The notes beneath the pieces are model-generated. The model did not search any database and was not told where the DNA came from. It saw nothing but the letters and a program-made list of their open reading frames with translations. From positions 180,787 through 244,786 of the forward strand of contig ML986599.1 of NCBI GenBank assembly GCA_010094045.1: DNA of 64,000 bases. Reading direction: 5' to 3'. Origin of the DNA: Lojkania enalia (Eukaryota > Ascomycota > Dothideomycetes > Pleosporales). Shown here piece after piece: positions 21,113-30,762 of this stretch; position 1 is the first letter of the stretch, and each line of letters begins with the position of its first letter. Both the position numbers and the translations under genes were made by a program.

Positions 21113-22795
21113 TTACGACTTAGCAGGAACTGTTTCCAGATGATGTGAACCTTCACCTATCTTCTCGTTAATATATTCCTCCGTCTCGCTATGATGACCC
21201 ATGGGTTCAACGAAGGTGCTGCTAAATTTCCTAGCAGACACCTTCCTCTCGAATAGAATGTCAAGTTCTCCATATGTCCTGCCCTTTGGTTCTGGCAAGC
21301 GGAAATATGTCCAGACCAAGCAGCCGAAGCAGGTGCCTGCCCAGAAGAAAGCGGACTTCGCACCCCAGTTCCAAGCTCCGGGGTTCAGCATGCGAGGAGT
21401 AAGAATGTTTCCAATAATCGAAGCGATATTGTAGAAGTTACGAGCCAATACAACGGTTTTCTGGCGGAGACGAGTGGATGGCAATTCGGCGACAAGAGAG
21501 TAGCAGACTGGGCCTACAGTACAGTCGTAGACGAATGTGAAGATTAGTAGCATAGCGCCAATGGCCCATTGGACAGAGGAATTGCCTGAAGGCGCAATGC
21601 CTAGGAATCCGATGATTAGGAGAAGGCAGCACATAGCTACCAGCCCCCAGATGTAGAGAGTACGGCGGCCAGCACGGCCCATCAAGAACCATGCAACAAA
21701 GACTCCAAGAGCGCCAATTGCGTATTGGCAAAGAGACATGGTGAAGGCGTTGGAAGTATCCAATCCGGCTTGTTGGAAGAAGTAAGTTGAGAAACCCATG
21801 AATGATGAGCCGCAGAAAGCTTGCGTGAACCAAGTCATAGCGGCAATCTCAGTTCTGCGGAGGTCAGTACGCTTGAAGCAGTCCATGTATGAAGCCCCTT
21901 CTGAAACAGCTTTCTCCATTTCGTTTGTGTGTTTCATCATAGACACAGTCTCATCCGCGTTGAAATTGACCTCTCGGTTACGGGAGGTAAGGCGAAGGAG
22001 CATCTTCTTTGCGTCGTCAATGCGGTCTTTGCGGACGAGCCACCAGGGTGATTCAGGGGCTAAATAAATGCCAACCATGAGAGGAACTGGCCAGATCCAC
22101 TGAAGAGCGTAGGGGATGCGGTATGCCCACTGGTCGGGACGTTCTGCAACGCCCTTGAGCACACCCGAGGCGAGGAATTGTCCAATGACCCAGCATAGAT
22201 TGACATAGGTGGTGAGATATGCGCGGAGAGCGACTGGGCAGACCTCAGCGGCATATGTAGCAGTAAGTGTCTGGAAAACACCCCATGGGATTCCCATGAG
22301 GATCAGACCGACGAGTAGCATCTCGATGCTCTGAACAAAGAAGACGATGAAGATGAGACAGGTGACAGTTGCCAGAGCACCAATAAGGGTCTTTCGGAAG
22401 CCGTATCTCTCAGCAACAATTCCGTTAATCATCAACCCAATAATTTCTCCAACGTAGGCGCCGTTTGTGAGACCAGATTGCCAAGCCGCGGTAACTTCGT
22501 ATGATCCGTCGGGGAGCTGTTCACCAAATCTTTCCTTGAAAGCCGGCACAGCGAGGAGATTCGCGATCAGAACTATGTCGAAACCTTCCATAATGATGGT
22601 TGCTGAAATCAAGATGCTCCATGCGACGGCCTTAGGGTACAACCTCAGACCCTGCATGAGTGTCATTTGCTGCTCAGCCTGAGTAGCTTTGGCGGCATCA
22701 TCGGTAAGGGCGGTAAGATCTGGATTCGCAATGGACATCTTCCGCGCCTGCTCAGTGTCCACATGGACAATGCTGCTTCGACGTGAGGTAGACAT
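21113..22795 (-). CDS. malP: Maltose/alpha-glucoside:H+ symporter, MFS sugar-porter family
   Basis: A single exon of 560 aa with the length and 12-helix pattern of fungal MalP/Mal31-type permeases. Key segments are IIMEGFDIVLIANLLAVPAF in helix 1 and GEIIGLMINGIVAERYGFRKT (the loop 2-3 signature). Others are GIPWGVFQTLTATYAAEVCP, the PESPWWLVRK motif before the central loop, and FMGRAGRRTLYIWG in loop 8-9. The final segment is FYNIASIIGNILTPRMLNP, then the PEPKGRTYGELD motif after helix 12. It should sit in the plasma membrane and import maltose or related alpha-glucosides with protons. It is transcribed away from a maltase gene across a shared 1.5 kb region, which supports the substrate. A TATAAG lies about 155 bp upstream on its strand (22949-22954). 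Confidence 0.92.
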   Translation of the reverse strand: MSTSRRSSIVHVDTEQARKMSIANPDLTALTDDAAKATQAEQQMTLMQGLRLYPKAVAWSILISATIIMEGFDIVLIANLLAVPAFKERFGEQLPDGSYEVTAAWQSGLTNGAYVGEIIGLMINGIVAERYGFRKTLIGALATVTCLIFIVFFVQSIEMLLVGLILMGIPWGVFQTLTATYAAEVCPVALRAYLTTYVNLCWVIGQFLASGVLKGVAERPDQWAYRIPYALQWIWPVPLMVGIYLAPESPWWLVRKDRIDDAKKMLLRLTSRNREVNFNADETVSMMKHTNEMEKAVSEGASYMDCFKRTDLRRTEIAAMTWFTQAFCGSSFMGFSTYFFQQAGLDTSNAFTMSLCQYAIGALGVFVAWFLMGRAGRRTLYIWGLVAMCCLLLIIGFLGIAPSGNSSVQWAIGAMLLIFTFVYDCTVGPVCYSLVAELPSTRLRQKTVVLARNFYNIASIIGNILTPRMLNPGAWNWGAKSAFFWAGTCFGCLVWTYFRLPEPKGRTYGELDILFERKVSARKFSSTFVEPMGHHSETEEYINEKIGEGSHHLETVPAKS

Positions 22796-23081
22796 GCTGG
22801 GAGATATGGAGCCTCTATTGGGGTAGAATTAAACTTCGGTCAATTGAGTAAAGAGCAAAAGAGTCAGGGCTCTTTGCAAAAGGTGTTCTCGTAGAACTCG
22901 AGATGAGGGGCTTGTGGTCTGGTTCTCTTCAAGGGTGTAACCCCGATACTTATACAACTAGAAGACCATGCTTGGCTTGAAGGGCCAAGCGAAGAGTTGC
23001 AGCGTTGAATGATAGTCGAACGAGGAAAATAGCGCAGGAAAGGAGGCCACACGCATTAGTATCTTCAGACCCAGCCCAGAT

Positions 23082-23114
23082 CTGGGGATTGGATCTGGGG
23101 TTAATACTCCGGGG
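23082..23114 (+). promoter_or_regulatory. Cluster of three CreA-type (SYGGRG) sites
   Basis: CTGGGG at 23082-23087, CTGGGG at 23095-23100 and CCGGGG at 23109-23114 fit the carbon-catabolite repressor consensus SYGGRG within 33 bp. They lie about 300 bp upstream of the permease. Clustering between two maltose genes suggests glucose repression. Single matches are frequent by chance, but three so close are less so. Confidence 0.5.
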
Positions 23115-23264
23115 ATCTGTGGAGAGTTCGTTATGGAGGCCTGATACGTCCGTTGTCGGCCCGAGACGGGTAGAAAACTTAGGATGCATGTGAGCACCGA
23201 TCACATGTGGCAAGGTTCATAGTAAAAACCTGGTCTGCAAGCTTCCCGTTTCTGGAGAGGAGTC

Positions 23265-23279
23265 CGGGGGTTAGCCCCG
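23265..23279. promoter_or_regulatory. CGG-N9-CCG inverted site (possible zinc-cluster operator)
   Basis: CGGGG and CCCCG arms around GTTAG give CGG-N9-CCG, a spacing used by Zn2Cys6 dimers. Its place in the maltose promoter makes it a candidate activator site. No such regulator gene is adjacent. Confidence 0.35.
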
Positions 23280-24128
23280 AGAATCTTCTCGATTGGATCA
23301 ATCGATTGCTATGATTTGACTGTAGTCGTTCCGAGACAAACTTTCTGCAAGGTAACTTCGATTCTCGCTTGGCCTACGTCGGCGACCCCTTCTTGACGAC
23401 TTGGCATGTCCGTGGAGTGGATGAGGATATTAGCCACGGCGGCGAGAATGCTTAGGAAGTCAAGCGAGTTCTCCCAAGATTGTGGAGCTGAACATAGTCG
23501 TTCGAGCCGAGCCGACAACTGGGATGGTACCCGAAGCTTTCGAGCAGTACATTTCAGATTCTGTCTTTGAATACGATAAAGTTATTGACCAACCGACGGC
23601 CATCCGTAAGGTTTGTTCAAGCACGATAGCCCCGGGTTGAAGGAGAGGCATGCTTGTACGAATGGCAGCATGAACACCACGATTCCCATTATTGCATGCT
23701 TCGCCACGTGCTGAATGGCAGCGTTTACTCTCCACATCTCGAACAACAGCTCCATCAGGCTCTCCACAGCGGTAGTCACAAGCCTGCATAATTCGTGCGC
23801 ATCTGGGGTGTGGAACTCTTGCTCGAGGCTAAAGCTCTGATTCGTTAGACGTCGGCCCATCAGCCATGGTTTACCTCCCGAAGAACGCTCCGACGGGCTT
23901 GCTCGACAGAGAAGCAAGCTACTGCAAGAGAGTGGAGATGGCCATGCGACTCAGCGATGACTTCGCCTCTGGATTTCGCTTCTAGTCCTCGTTCCGACAT
24001 CCACCCAATGGAATATGTCGCTCAATTGAGGATCGCCATTTGTACGACAGAGCTGTCTGCAACCACGTTGCTGTTGCTCCATTTAAATGCACAGGATGGC
24101 ACTCACCAAGATTGAAGGGCTCGGGGGA

Positions 24129-24134
24129 TATAAG
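24129..24134 (+). promoter_or_regulatory. TATA-like box of the maltase gene
   Basis: TATAAG within GGATATAAGAAAG lies 137 bp upstream of the maltase ATG. It mirrors the TATAAG about 155 bp upstream of the permease. Sequence match only. Confidence 0.35.
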
Positions 24135-24270
24135 AAAGATACATTGCCCTTTAAGCAAGCCGCAAAGATTTGAGCCTCACACTAACTCCCTCCCTGCCTT
24201 CTTCCCTCAAGCCTGCTTTCACACTACTTGATCAATACCCTCATACAAGCCTCCAACCGTATAGCCCAAA

Positions 24271-26158
24271 ATGACCATTACGCCTCGAAAATGGTGGCAA
24301 GACGGTGTCGTCTACCAGATCTATCCCGCCTCCTTCAAGGACTCGAACGGCGACGGCATTGGCGACATCCCCGGCATAATCTCTGAACTCGACTACATCC
24401 GCTCCATCGGCGTGGACATTATTTGGATCTGCCCCATGTATGATTCGCCGCAAGTCGACATGGGCTACGACGTGCGAGACTACGAGAATGTATATCCGCC
24501 ATACGGCACCGTCCAAGATATGGAGATTCTGATTGCGGAAACACATGCGCGGGGTATGAGGATCATTCTCGATTTAGTGGTCAACCACACATCCGACCAG
24601 GTCCGTGCAAATCCCAAATCGTAAATCGTTCGACAGAGCATCATGTCCTAATGATATGCAGCATAAGTGGTTCCAAGAATCGCGCTCTTCGAAAGACAGC
24701 CCGAAGCGCGACTGGTACATCTGGCGACCCGCCCGGTACATCGACGGCGTGCGCAAGCCGCCAAACAACTGGCTCGGCAACTTTGGCGGCAGCGTTTGGC
24801 AGTGGGACGACCAGACCCAGGAATACTACCTCCATCTCTTCTGCCCAGAGCAGCCGGACCTAAACTGGGAGAACGAGGATACTCGGAAAGCGATATACGA
24901 GAGCGCCATGGAATTTTGGCTAGAAAGAGGGGTTGATGGATTTCGCGTGGATACGGTGAATATGTACTCGAAAGGAGAGATGCTCGATGCGCCGATTACG
25001 GATCCGAGGAGTGAGTGGCAATTCGCCGGGTACCAGTACTGCAACGGCCCGAGGATGCATGAATTCTTGTCCGAGATGAATGCCGTTCTCGAGAAATATG
25101 ATGCCATGACCGTGGGCGAGTGTCCGAATACACCGGATATGGGGCGTGTGTTGAAATACGTTAGCGCGAAAGAGAAGCAGCTGAACATGGTGTTCCAATT
25201 CGTAAGGACTATAGAATCCTTTCGCCTTTACACTTAATGCTGACGATTACGGCCTAGGATGTCGTGGATATCGGCCAAGGTCCCTATAAGTTTCAGACGA
25301 CGCCTTTCAATTGGAAGCTACCCCAATTCAAACACGCTATCGAGACGACACAGAACTTGATCCGAGGCAACGATGGTTGGACCACCGTCTTCCTCGAAAA
25401 TCACGACCAGTCTCGCTCCATCTCACGCTTTACCAGTGACGCTCCTGAGCATCGAGTGGCTGGCGGCAAATTGCTCTCGCTGATGATGGCGGCGCTTTCG
25501 GGGACAATGTTCATCTATCAGGGACAGGAGCTTGGCATGGTAAACTTCCCGTTGGAATGGTCGATGGATGAATACAAAGACGTTGACTCGACAAACTACG
25601 TAAGTCAATCCCTTCTCGTGACTCGAACTAGAGGGTTTACAATTTACCCAGTACGCCATGGTAAACGAACGAAACGGTGGTGACGCCGAGGCGCTGGCCG
25701 CCGCCAAAGCTGCACTTCAGCATCTAGCCCGCGATCATGCCCGCGTCCCTATTCCATGGAGTGCATCTTCAAACGCGGGATTTTCTACCGCAAAACCGTG
25801 GATGCGGCCAAACGACGACTACAACATCTGCAACGCAAAACAACAGCAATCGGACAAGAACTCGGTGCTCTCATACTGGAAACGTATGCTGCAGCTCCGA
25901 CGACACTACTCGGATCTGTTTGTGCATGGGGATTTCGACTTATTGGATAAGCAGAACCTTGAAATTTTCGCATTTACGAAGACCTGGCAGAACAGGAAGG
26001 CTTTGGTGCTGTTGAACTTTACTGCTAGACAACAAGAATTGCAATTGCCCCCTGGAGCACAGAATCAGAAGATGGAGCTGTTAGTCTCGACGTTGGACAT
26101 GCCAGGTGGATGTCTGGCTGCATACGAGGGTAGAATATACATGTTAGCCCTGGACTAA
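24271..26158 (+). CDS. malT: Alpha-glucosidase (maltase), GH13
   Basis: Exons 24271-24600, 24662-25201, 25258-25599 and 25652-26158 (introns of 61, 56 and 52 bp) give 572 aa, the normal size for cytosolic fungal maltases. GH13 motifs are in order: WWQDGVVYQIYPASFKDSNG at the start, LDLVVNHTSDQ, then GVDGFRVDTVN with nucleophile D207. TVGECPN follows with acid/base E263, and FLENHDQSR with D340. There is no signal peptide, consistent with intracellular hydrolysis of maltose brought in by the neighbouring permease. Each splice restores a conserved segment (for example TSDQHKWFQESR and STNYYAMVNERN). The first intron uses the less common donor GTCCGT with a good CTAATGA branch. The divergent arrangement matches the fungal MAL cluster, but no MalR-type regulator is next to it. 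Confidence 0.95.
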
Positions 26159-26479
26159 ATGAGGATGCTAGATCATAAAACGTAGATGATAGAGCTTTGT
26201 ATCATTGCATATCAAACAAAGGATAAAAGCTAGGTACACAGCAAAATGCTTAAGCATCAGAATATAGAATTAATTAGATTGGCGGTTATGTACTACCTAG
26301 ACTACCGACGATTTCAGAGAAACCCTGATGACTCCATATTATCCATGCTGTCGTGAATTCATGAAGGAGTGATGCCTATGTTTGCAGAAGGAAAGGAAAA
26401 GGTTTAATGACTTTTACTACATCCCCAGTCCTGGTATTCCATCTGTGACTCCACGTGTGACTTCCGTCTGTAACGCCAT
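26159..26479. other. Convergent 3' intergenic region
   Basis: 321 bp between the maltase stop and the heat-shock gene stop. It is AT-rich and no gene is seen. Confidence 0.5.
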
Positions 26480-27142
26480 TTAAGACTCGATAGTGATCTT
26501 CCTTGGCTTGGGAGCTGAGGCCTTGGGTACGACGATGCTAAGGATACCATTCTTAAGACTGGCCTTCACGGCGTCCTGATCGACGGCGTCCGGGAAAGCG
26601 AAGCTGCGACGGAACTCGCCCACGGAGCGTTCGCTAACCCAGAACTTGGGTGCGTCCGACTTCTTGGCGACCTCCTGTTCGGGTTTCTTGGTGACCTGGG
26701 TGGATGACTCGCCCGGTTCGGCTTCGTCCTCGACAGTCGGCTTGTGGTAGTGCTCACCCTCCTCAACGAAGCCCTGTGGACGTTCGCCCTCCTCACGGAC
26801 GGTTTCGGAGCGGCCAGAAACGGTCAGGGTGTTGGCGTCGGTCCACTCGATGTTGATGTTCTTCTGCTCGACGCCGGGGAACTCGCCATGGAGTTCATAG
26901 GTCGATTTCGTCTCCTTGACATCGAACTTGGGGGAGAAGGAACGGAGAGAGGACCGCGGGAAGTTAGAGAGGGCATGGCGATCGTAGTCCTCAAGGAGGC
27001 GGAAAAGTGGAGAGAACTCCTGAGTGAAGCGTGGGAAGAGAGACATTGCTGGAGTTGTGTATGAGAAAGCTCGAGTGGTTGGTTTCGTTACGCGATTGAG
27101 TTGTTGTGGCACTCGTCGAATGGTTGATCGCAGTGGTTGCAT
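26480..27142 (-). CDS. Small heat-shock protein (Hsp20/alpha-crystallin), Hsp30-like
   Basis: A single exon of 220 aa. An alpha-crystallin domain begins at about residue 70: SPKFDVKETKSTYELHGEFPG and NINIEWTDANTLTVSGRSE. It is interrupted by an acidic insert of about 45 residues and resumes with GEFRRSFAFPDAVDQDAVKA, then LKNGILSIVVPK. It ends PRKITIES. The long charged insert is typical of filamentous-fungal Hsp30-class proteins. The first 32 residues (MQPLRSTIRRVPQQLNRV, then RAFSYTTPA) are basic and resemble a mitochondrial presequence. A second ATG, codon 33 at 27044-27046, starts MSLFPRFTQEF, the usual N-terminus of cytosolic members. The role is ATP-independent holding of unfolding proteins. 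HSE and TATA elements lie just upstream. Confidence 0.93.
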   Translation of the reverse strand: MQPLRSTIRRVPQQLNRVTKPTTRAFSYTTPAMSLFPRFTQEFSPLFRLLEDYDRHALSNFPRSSLRSFSPKFDVKETKSTYELHGEFPGVEQKNINIEWTDANTLTVSGRSETVREEGERPQGFVEEGEHYHKPTVEDEAEPGESSTQVTKKPEQEVAKKSDAPKFWVSERSVGEFRRSFAFPDAVDQDAVKASLKNGILSIVVPKASAPKPRKITIES

Positions 27143-27191
27143 AGATGACTGTGATTCTGAGGAGCGAGATAAAGGCAGTGGGGTGAGGAGC

Positions 27192-27199
27192 TTATATAG
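27192..27199 (-). promoter_or_regulatory. TATA box of the small heat-shock gene
   Basis: CTATATAA on the minus strand, about 50 bp upstream of the first ATG and just downstream of the HSE. Transcription would start very close to that ATG. Confidence 0.55.
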
Positions 27200-27213
27200 A
27201 CATGAGTCTTAGT

Positions 27214-27226
27214 TTCGAGAAGCTGC
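27214..27226 (-). promoter_or_regulatory. Heat-shock element
   Basis: TTC-GA-GAA-GC-TGC gives two perfect and one near-perfect inverted GAA units with the canonical 2-bp spacing. It lies 15 bp upstream of the TATA box, about 72 bp from the first ATG. It fits Hsf1 binding. Confidence 0.6.
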
Positions 27227-27768
27227 TCCGTGGTCCTAGAATGAACTAGTTTGAGTTGGTTTGCGCGTCATATGGCGTGATGAAACATTGAAGAAATTCG
27301 GAGAAACGTCGGGACGTTCTTCGAAGGAGCTAGATCACGATACGTGACGTAGGAGAAATAGGACTATGTGCATCAGCTCATTCGAGGAATATTCCAGTAT
27401 GTTGGCTCACCCGTTTATTGGTGTGTTCCTTTAGTCCAGTCTCCCTTTGTGCTTGTCTACCGAAATGCATGGCACGCTCTCGAAGCTTCGATCCAATCAG
27501 ATGGATCTGTTCACGTGATCTGACACGTCGAGACCTCCAGTGTTCTCGATCTCCTTCATACCGCCGATGCCGATGCCTGGAACCCCATTTCCTTATGAAA
27601 GCCTTACCCCAGACGGAAGGCAGGGTCAGTGTAGCACATGCAGCGCTGTTAAGGTGGTCCGGTAAATGCATTCTCTCCGGCCCCTGACCCTGACCTGAGT
27701 CGAGGCATCGCCCCTTTGGCCGCCACGCGCAATTCTTACTTGAAACAATCCTGGAGGGCTATTTGTTC

Positions 27769-28110
27769 TTATCTGGAGATATTGCGTATCCCAGGATCCT
27801 GGTAAGTCTCTAGCTTCCGACGGCCGTTGCGGAGCAGATATTCGATAGTCCCAAAGTCTTTCTTGTTGATGCCGATGTTTTTGCGGAATTCGGATCTAAT
27901 GGAAAATTAGAATATAACAATAAGGAATAAGAGGCTAGATAGTTTACCTTGCAAATGCTCTAAAATTCTCTCGTGTGTCCTGGTATGGCGTTAATGGTGA
28001 GACATTTTAAAGATGGAACAAGTTCTCACTGATTGTTTTTGTCGAACAGCTCTCAAACATTCTCGATAGAAAGAGAGGACATCTTTTTGTAGCCCGGATA
28101 ATCTCGGCAT
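27769..28110 (-). CDS. SDH6: Succinate dehydrogenase assembly factor 1 (LYR protein), three short exons
   Basis: Exons 28030-28110, 27948-27979 and 27769-27895 (introns of 50 and 52 bp) give 79 aa, with phases consistent throughout. The product begins MPRLSGLQKDVLSFYRE, where FYR at 14-16 is the LYR-type tripeptide. Across the splices it reads NFRAFARSEFRKNIGINKKD and then FGTIEYLLRNGRRKLETYQD, ending PGIRNISR. This is the SDHAF1/Sdh6 pattern, including the conserved RxEFRKN and EYLLRxGxRxLE segments. The protein acts in the mitochondrial matrix and protects or delivers iron-sulfur clusters during maturation of the Sdh2 subunit of complex II. No other SDH gene is nearby. Each exon is too short to stand out alone, so the evidence is the joined product. 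Confidence 0.9.
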
Positions 28111-29522
28111 TGCTATCGGAATCAATCGTTACAATGTGTTGATGAAACCGATCAATGCTGAGGCAATGCACTGGCTGAAGTCACAAGGTCTGCTGGCAAT
28201 GACACCTGCAGCTTTGCGCACGCCCCGGCCGGGCTAAGGGCCGAGCTTAGCAGGAGCTCCTGCCGAGCAAGCTAACTGCGTTCGACGAAGTCAATTGCAA
28301 CCTCCGTTGTCTTGAATCTCGCGGATTATGGACGGGACGATCTGGAAACGAGCTCTACACCCGCAGTTTTGACCCCTCTTTGACAGAATACACGCTGCTT
28401 GTTCTGGGCCAAAAGAAATTATGTGCGGGCCCCGCATTCGTACTGCCAGCGCATCATCGCCCTTTTCACCACTCCAGGTGTTTAATTAGATTTATCCCAA
28501 AGAATAGACTCATACCTGTATTGGGAGCGACCATTATTTCCAAGTCCGCAATCACGATTATCGCCACCAATAAAGCTCCCCTTTTCACACGAACCCTTCT
28601 CAACGGAAAACGGTCCCGGGTGACCGATCAAATCCTTGTATGCAAAGCTAACAGCTTCAAATGTTCCATGGCAGCTCTGACAAGTAGCAGGGAATTGATG
28701 CCTTTGTGCAGCCTGATCTGGATCCGCTCTCTTCCTCTTGATGCGATGGACCTGGACTACCTACCATACGCATGCATAGCAGTGCAACTTGCCAACCCAC
28801 CCCGAGACAACCCATCGTATTCCATGAGCCGCGCATATCCCTCAATTACCCTTTGATAATATAAGAGTGTCCAAATGTCGCTTAGTCTCCGGCAACCTTC
28901 GGTTATGAGTGCTTACTGGTAGTTGTAGTATGGCGATCTTAAGGATGTGTCCGAAGCGGCCGCCTTAGATCATGTCTCGGAATATTGCGTTGGAAATAGC
29001 ATATCACACAGAGCTTGGTAGTTGAATCTTAGTGGTAAACAGTGGAGCCTGGAAAGGCTTGGGCGGATATGTACAGCTTAGCCCACGTTTCGTCAAGCTG
29101 GGAGTAGTCGGAAATGAAAACCTAGGCACGCGCTTCGAACCCGCTCCTAGCTTGAGGATCTGGACAAAGGCCAATTGAAAGCTCAACAAGAAGGCTGGGC
29201 CGGCGATACGATTCTGGCATTGCCAAAACAGTTTCATTCTTGACTCAAAGTACTACCTTCAAGAGGGGTCCTTGATATTTGTGGGTACTCCTTCAGGTGC
29301 AGGTATGGCATAAAAACCAGAATGCTGCCTGAATGATGGAGATGTAGAAGTTGGTCTTGAGGGCGTAAGAGTATGCGTTGACACATTAAGATGCGAGACC
29401 GATAGACCAAATATATAAAAAGAAGCAAAAGTCGACACAATGATTGCCTATTGTTCAAGCGACAGGAGTATTCACATTACAGTACCACCAAATGGCAATG
29501 CTATATAGGGAGGAAAGAAGGA
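28111..29522. other. Intergenic, no gene supported
   Basis: About 1.4 kb between the SDHAF1 start and the stop of the next minus-strand gene. It contains a 14-bp perfect palindrome (GCAGGAGCTCCTGC, 28250-28263) in the SDHAF1 upstream region. The plus-strand open frame at 28380-28856 has no recognisable domain, splice partner or convincing codon pattern. Confidence 0.45.
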
Positions 29523-30762
29523 TTAAAGATGTGATGCCGGCCTGGCCAGCAAGCGACATGAATTAGATTAAGAATATAAAGGATAGTAGCGAAGAAAAGG
29601 AGGATGGATTGGACATAAAGAAGGGAGTACTTAATAGCCGCCAATAAAGCGAGAAGCCCTCCGATAATAAAAGAAACGGCGCAGACGACAGCAATCTTGG
29701 AAACAGTTCCAGGCGATATCGCGGCCTCGGCGCCGTTCCTTCTTGGCATTGGCACCTATCATGTGCAGTGCCCACGGTCACCCTCTACCCGTGAAAACAT
29801 TGTCATAATTCATTACTACGTCCTCCCCATATTTGGCGATGTATCCACGTTCGGCGAAAAAGGGGGTTGGATAATCTTCACTGTCATCGTAGTCTTCGTG
29901 ATCATGATCTTCAGTCGTCCCTTCTGAGGCGTGGCTAGGGGTGTTGGTTGGAGTGAAATATGGAGTAGTTTGTCTGTGGTGGTGGCCATTTCCATTCGGA
30001 TCTTCCTCGATCGTTGTATCGGAAGCCGAGTAGCCTCTGGCAGTGGCGTAATCTTCTGAGCACTCTGTACGTCCCCCTAATATAATGGTTAGCTTGGGAA
30101 GTGACGATGAGATCATTCAACAGAGGATCAGGACTTAATGCTAACTCAACTGATCCAGATCACCATGTAAGACAATTTAGTCAATACATTTGATGAGAAA
30201 GCCCAAGGGTCGATAATTCGTGCGCCAGATAACATAGTCCAAAGGAACACTCCTGCTCTGTAACACCCAGCGCTGAGACGATGTTGAACATTCACGTGAG
30301 TGAAAGAGAAGGAAAGGGAGAAGTAGTAAGCATACCAGAAGTGCGGGCACCTTGGCTCTTCGGTTGTCTCACACGATAATCTGGGACTGCAAAATCAGGT
30401 CGTGGCGGGTATGGCCCCAATATCTGCTGGCCCCTTCGGACAGGCGTATTGAGCGTTGGGGAATAATCGCAAAGCGGTGGTATACCACCGTGACCTCGAG
30501 ACTGAGCATATGGACATGAAGTGGTCTCGCTAGTATCATCATCCTTTGGACAGCCCAGATCCGCTGGGTCAATGTGCATCTTTTCTGCATTGTCGGCGAG
30601 CTCAAGATGGCCCCCAACACACCTTACGTCGTCCGAGCAAAGCCTTCCCCTCGGCCTCCGGGGCGGTGATGGATCACGGTCCTTGTGGCTAAATCGAGCA
30701 TCCCACTTATTAAGGTCATCAACGGATACCTGAGAATCAGAAGTCGCGGAACGCATGGACAT
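29523..30762 (-). CDS. Single-pass membrane protein with long acidic, His-containing N-terminal region; unknown function
   Basis: Proposed exons 30336-30762, 29817-30076, 29631-29755 and 29523-29541 give 276 aa, all in phase. The product starts MSMRSATSDSQVSVDDLNKW and is charged and proline-rich. A histidine-rich patch (NGNGHHHRQ) is followed by an Asp/Glu-rich stretch (EDHDHEDYDDSEDY). Near the C-terminus is one membrane helix, residues about 250-270 (IAVVCAVSFIIGGLLALLAA), then a six-residue tail PASHL after IK. The tail depends on the last intron (29542-29630), which replaces a hydrophobic run-on with a stop. The first intron would be 259 bp (30077-30335), long for this window, so a missed exon is possible. 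I do not recognise the family; the orientation of the large region is unknown. Confidence 0.65.

Larger units (their letters stand above)
22796..24270. other. Shared divergent promoter region of the maltose pair
   Basis: A 1475-bp region between the permease and maltase start codons. It holds three CreA-type SYGGRG sites at 23082-23114, a CGG-N9-CCG inverted site at 23265-23279, and TATA-like elements on each side. Minus-strand open frames at 23309-23518, 23460-23789 and 23582-23917 occupy its middle but shift frame relative to each other and show no recognised domain. Confidence 0.55.
27143..27768. other. Heat-shock promoter and 3' side of the SDHAF1 gene
   Basis: The first 200 bp is the promoter of the small heat-shock gene (TATA at 27192, HSE at 27214). 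Further TTC/GAA-rich sequence lies at 27287-27330 but does not fit strict HSE spacing. No gene is seen; short open frames at 27378-27687 overlap on both strands without features. Confidence 0.5.

Noticed and set aside
28380..28856. 158-codon plus-strand frame
   Set aside because: No family resemblance and no splice support; codon choice does not resemble that of nearby genes.
29110..29165. tRNA-like CGCTTCGAACCCGC string
   Set aside because: The flanking bases cannot form a T-stem on either strand, and no acceptor or anticodon stems are found around it.
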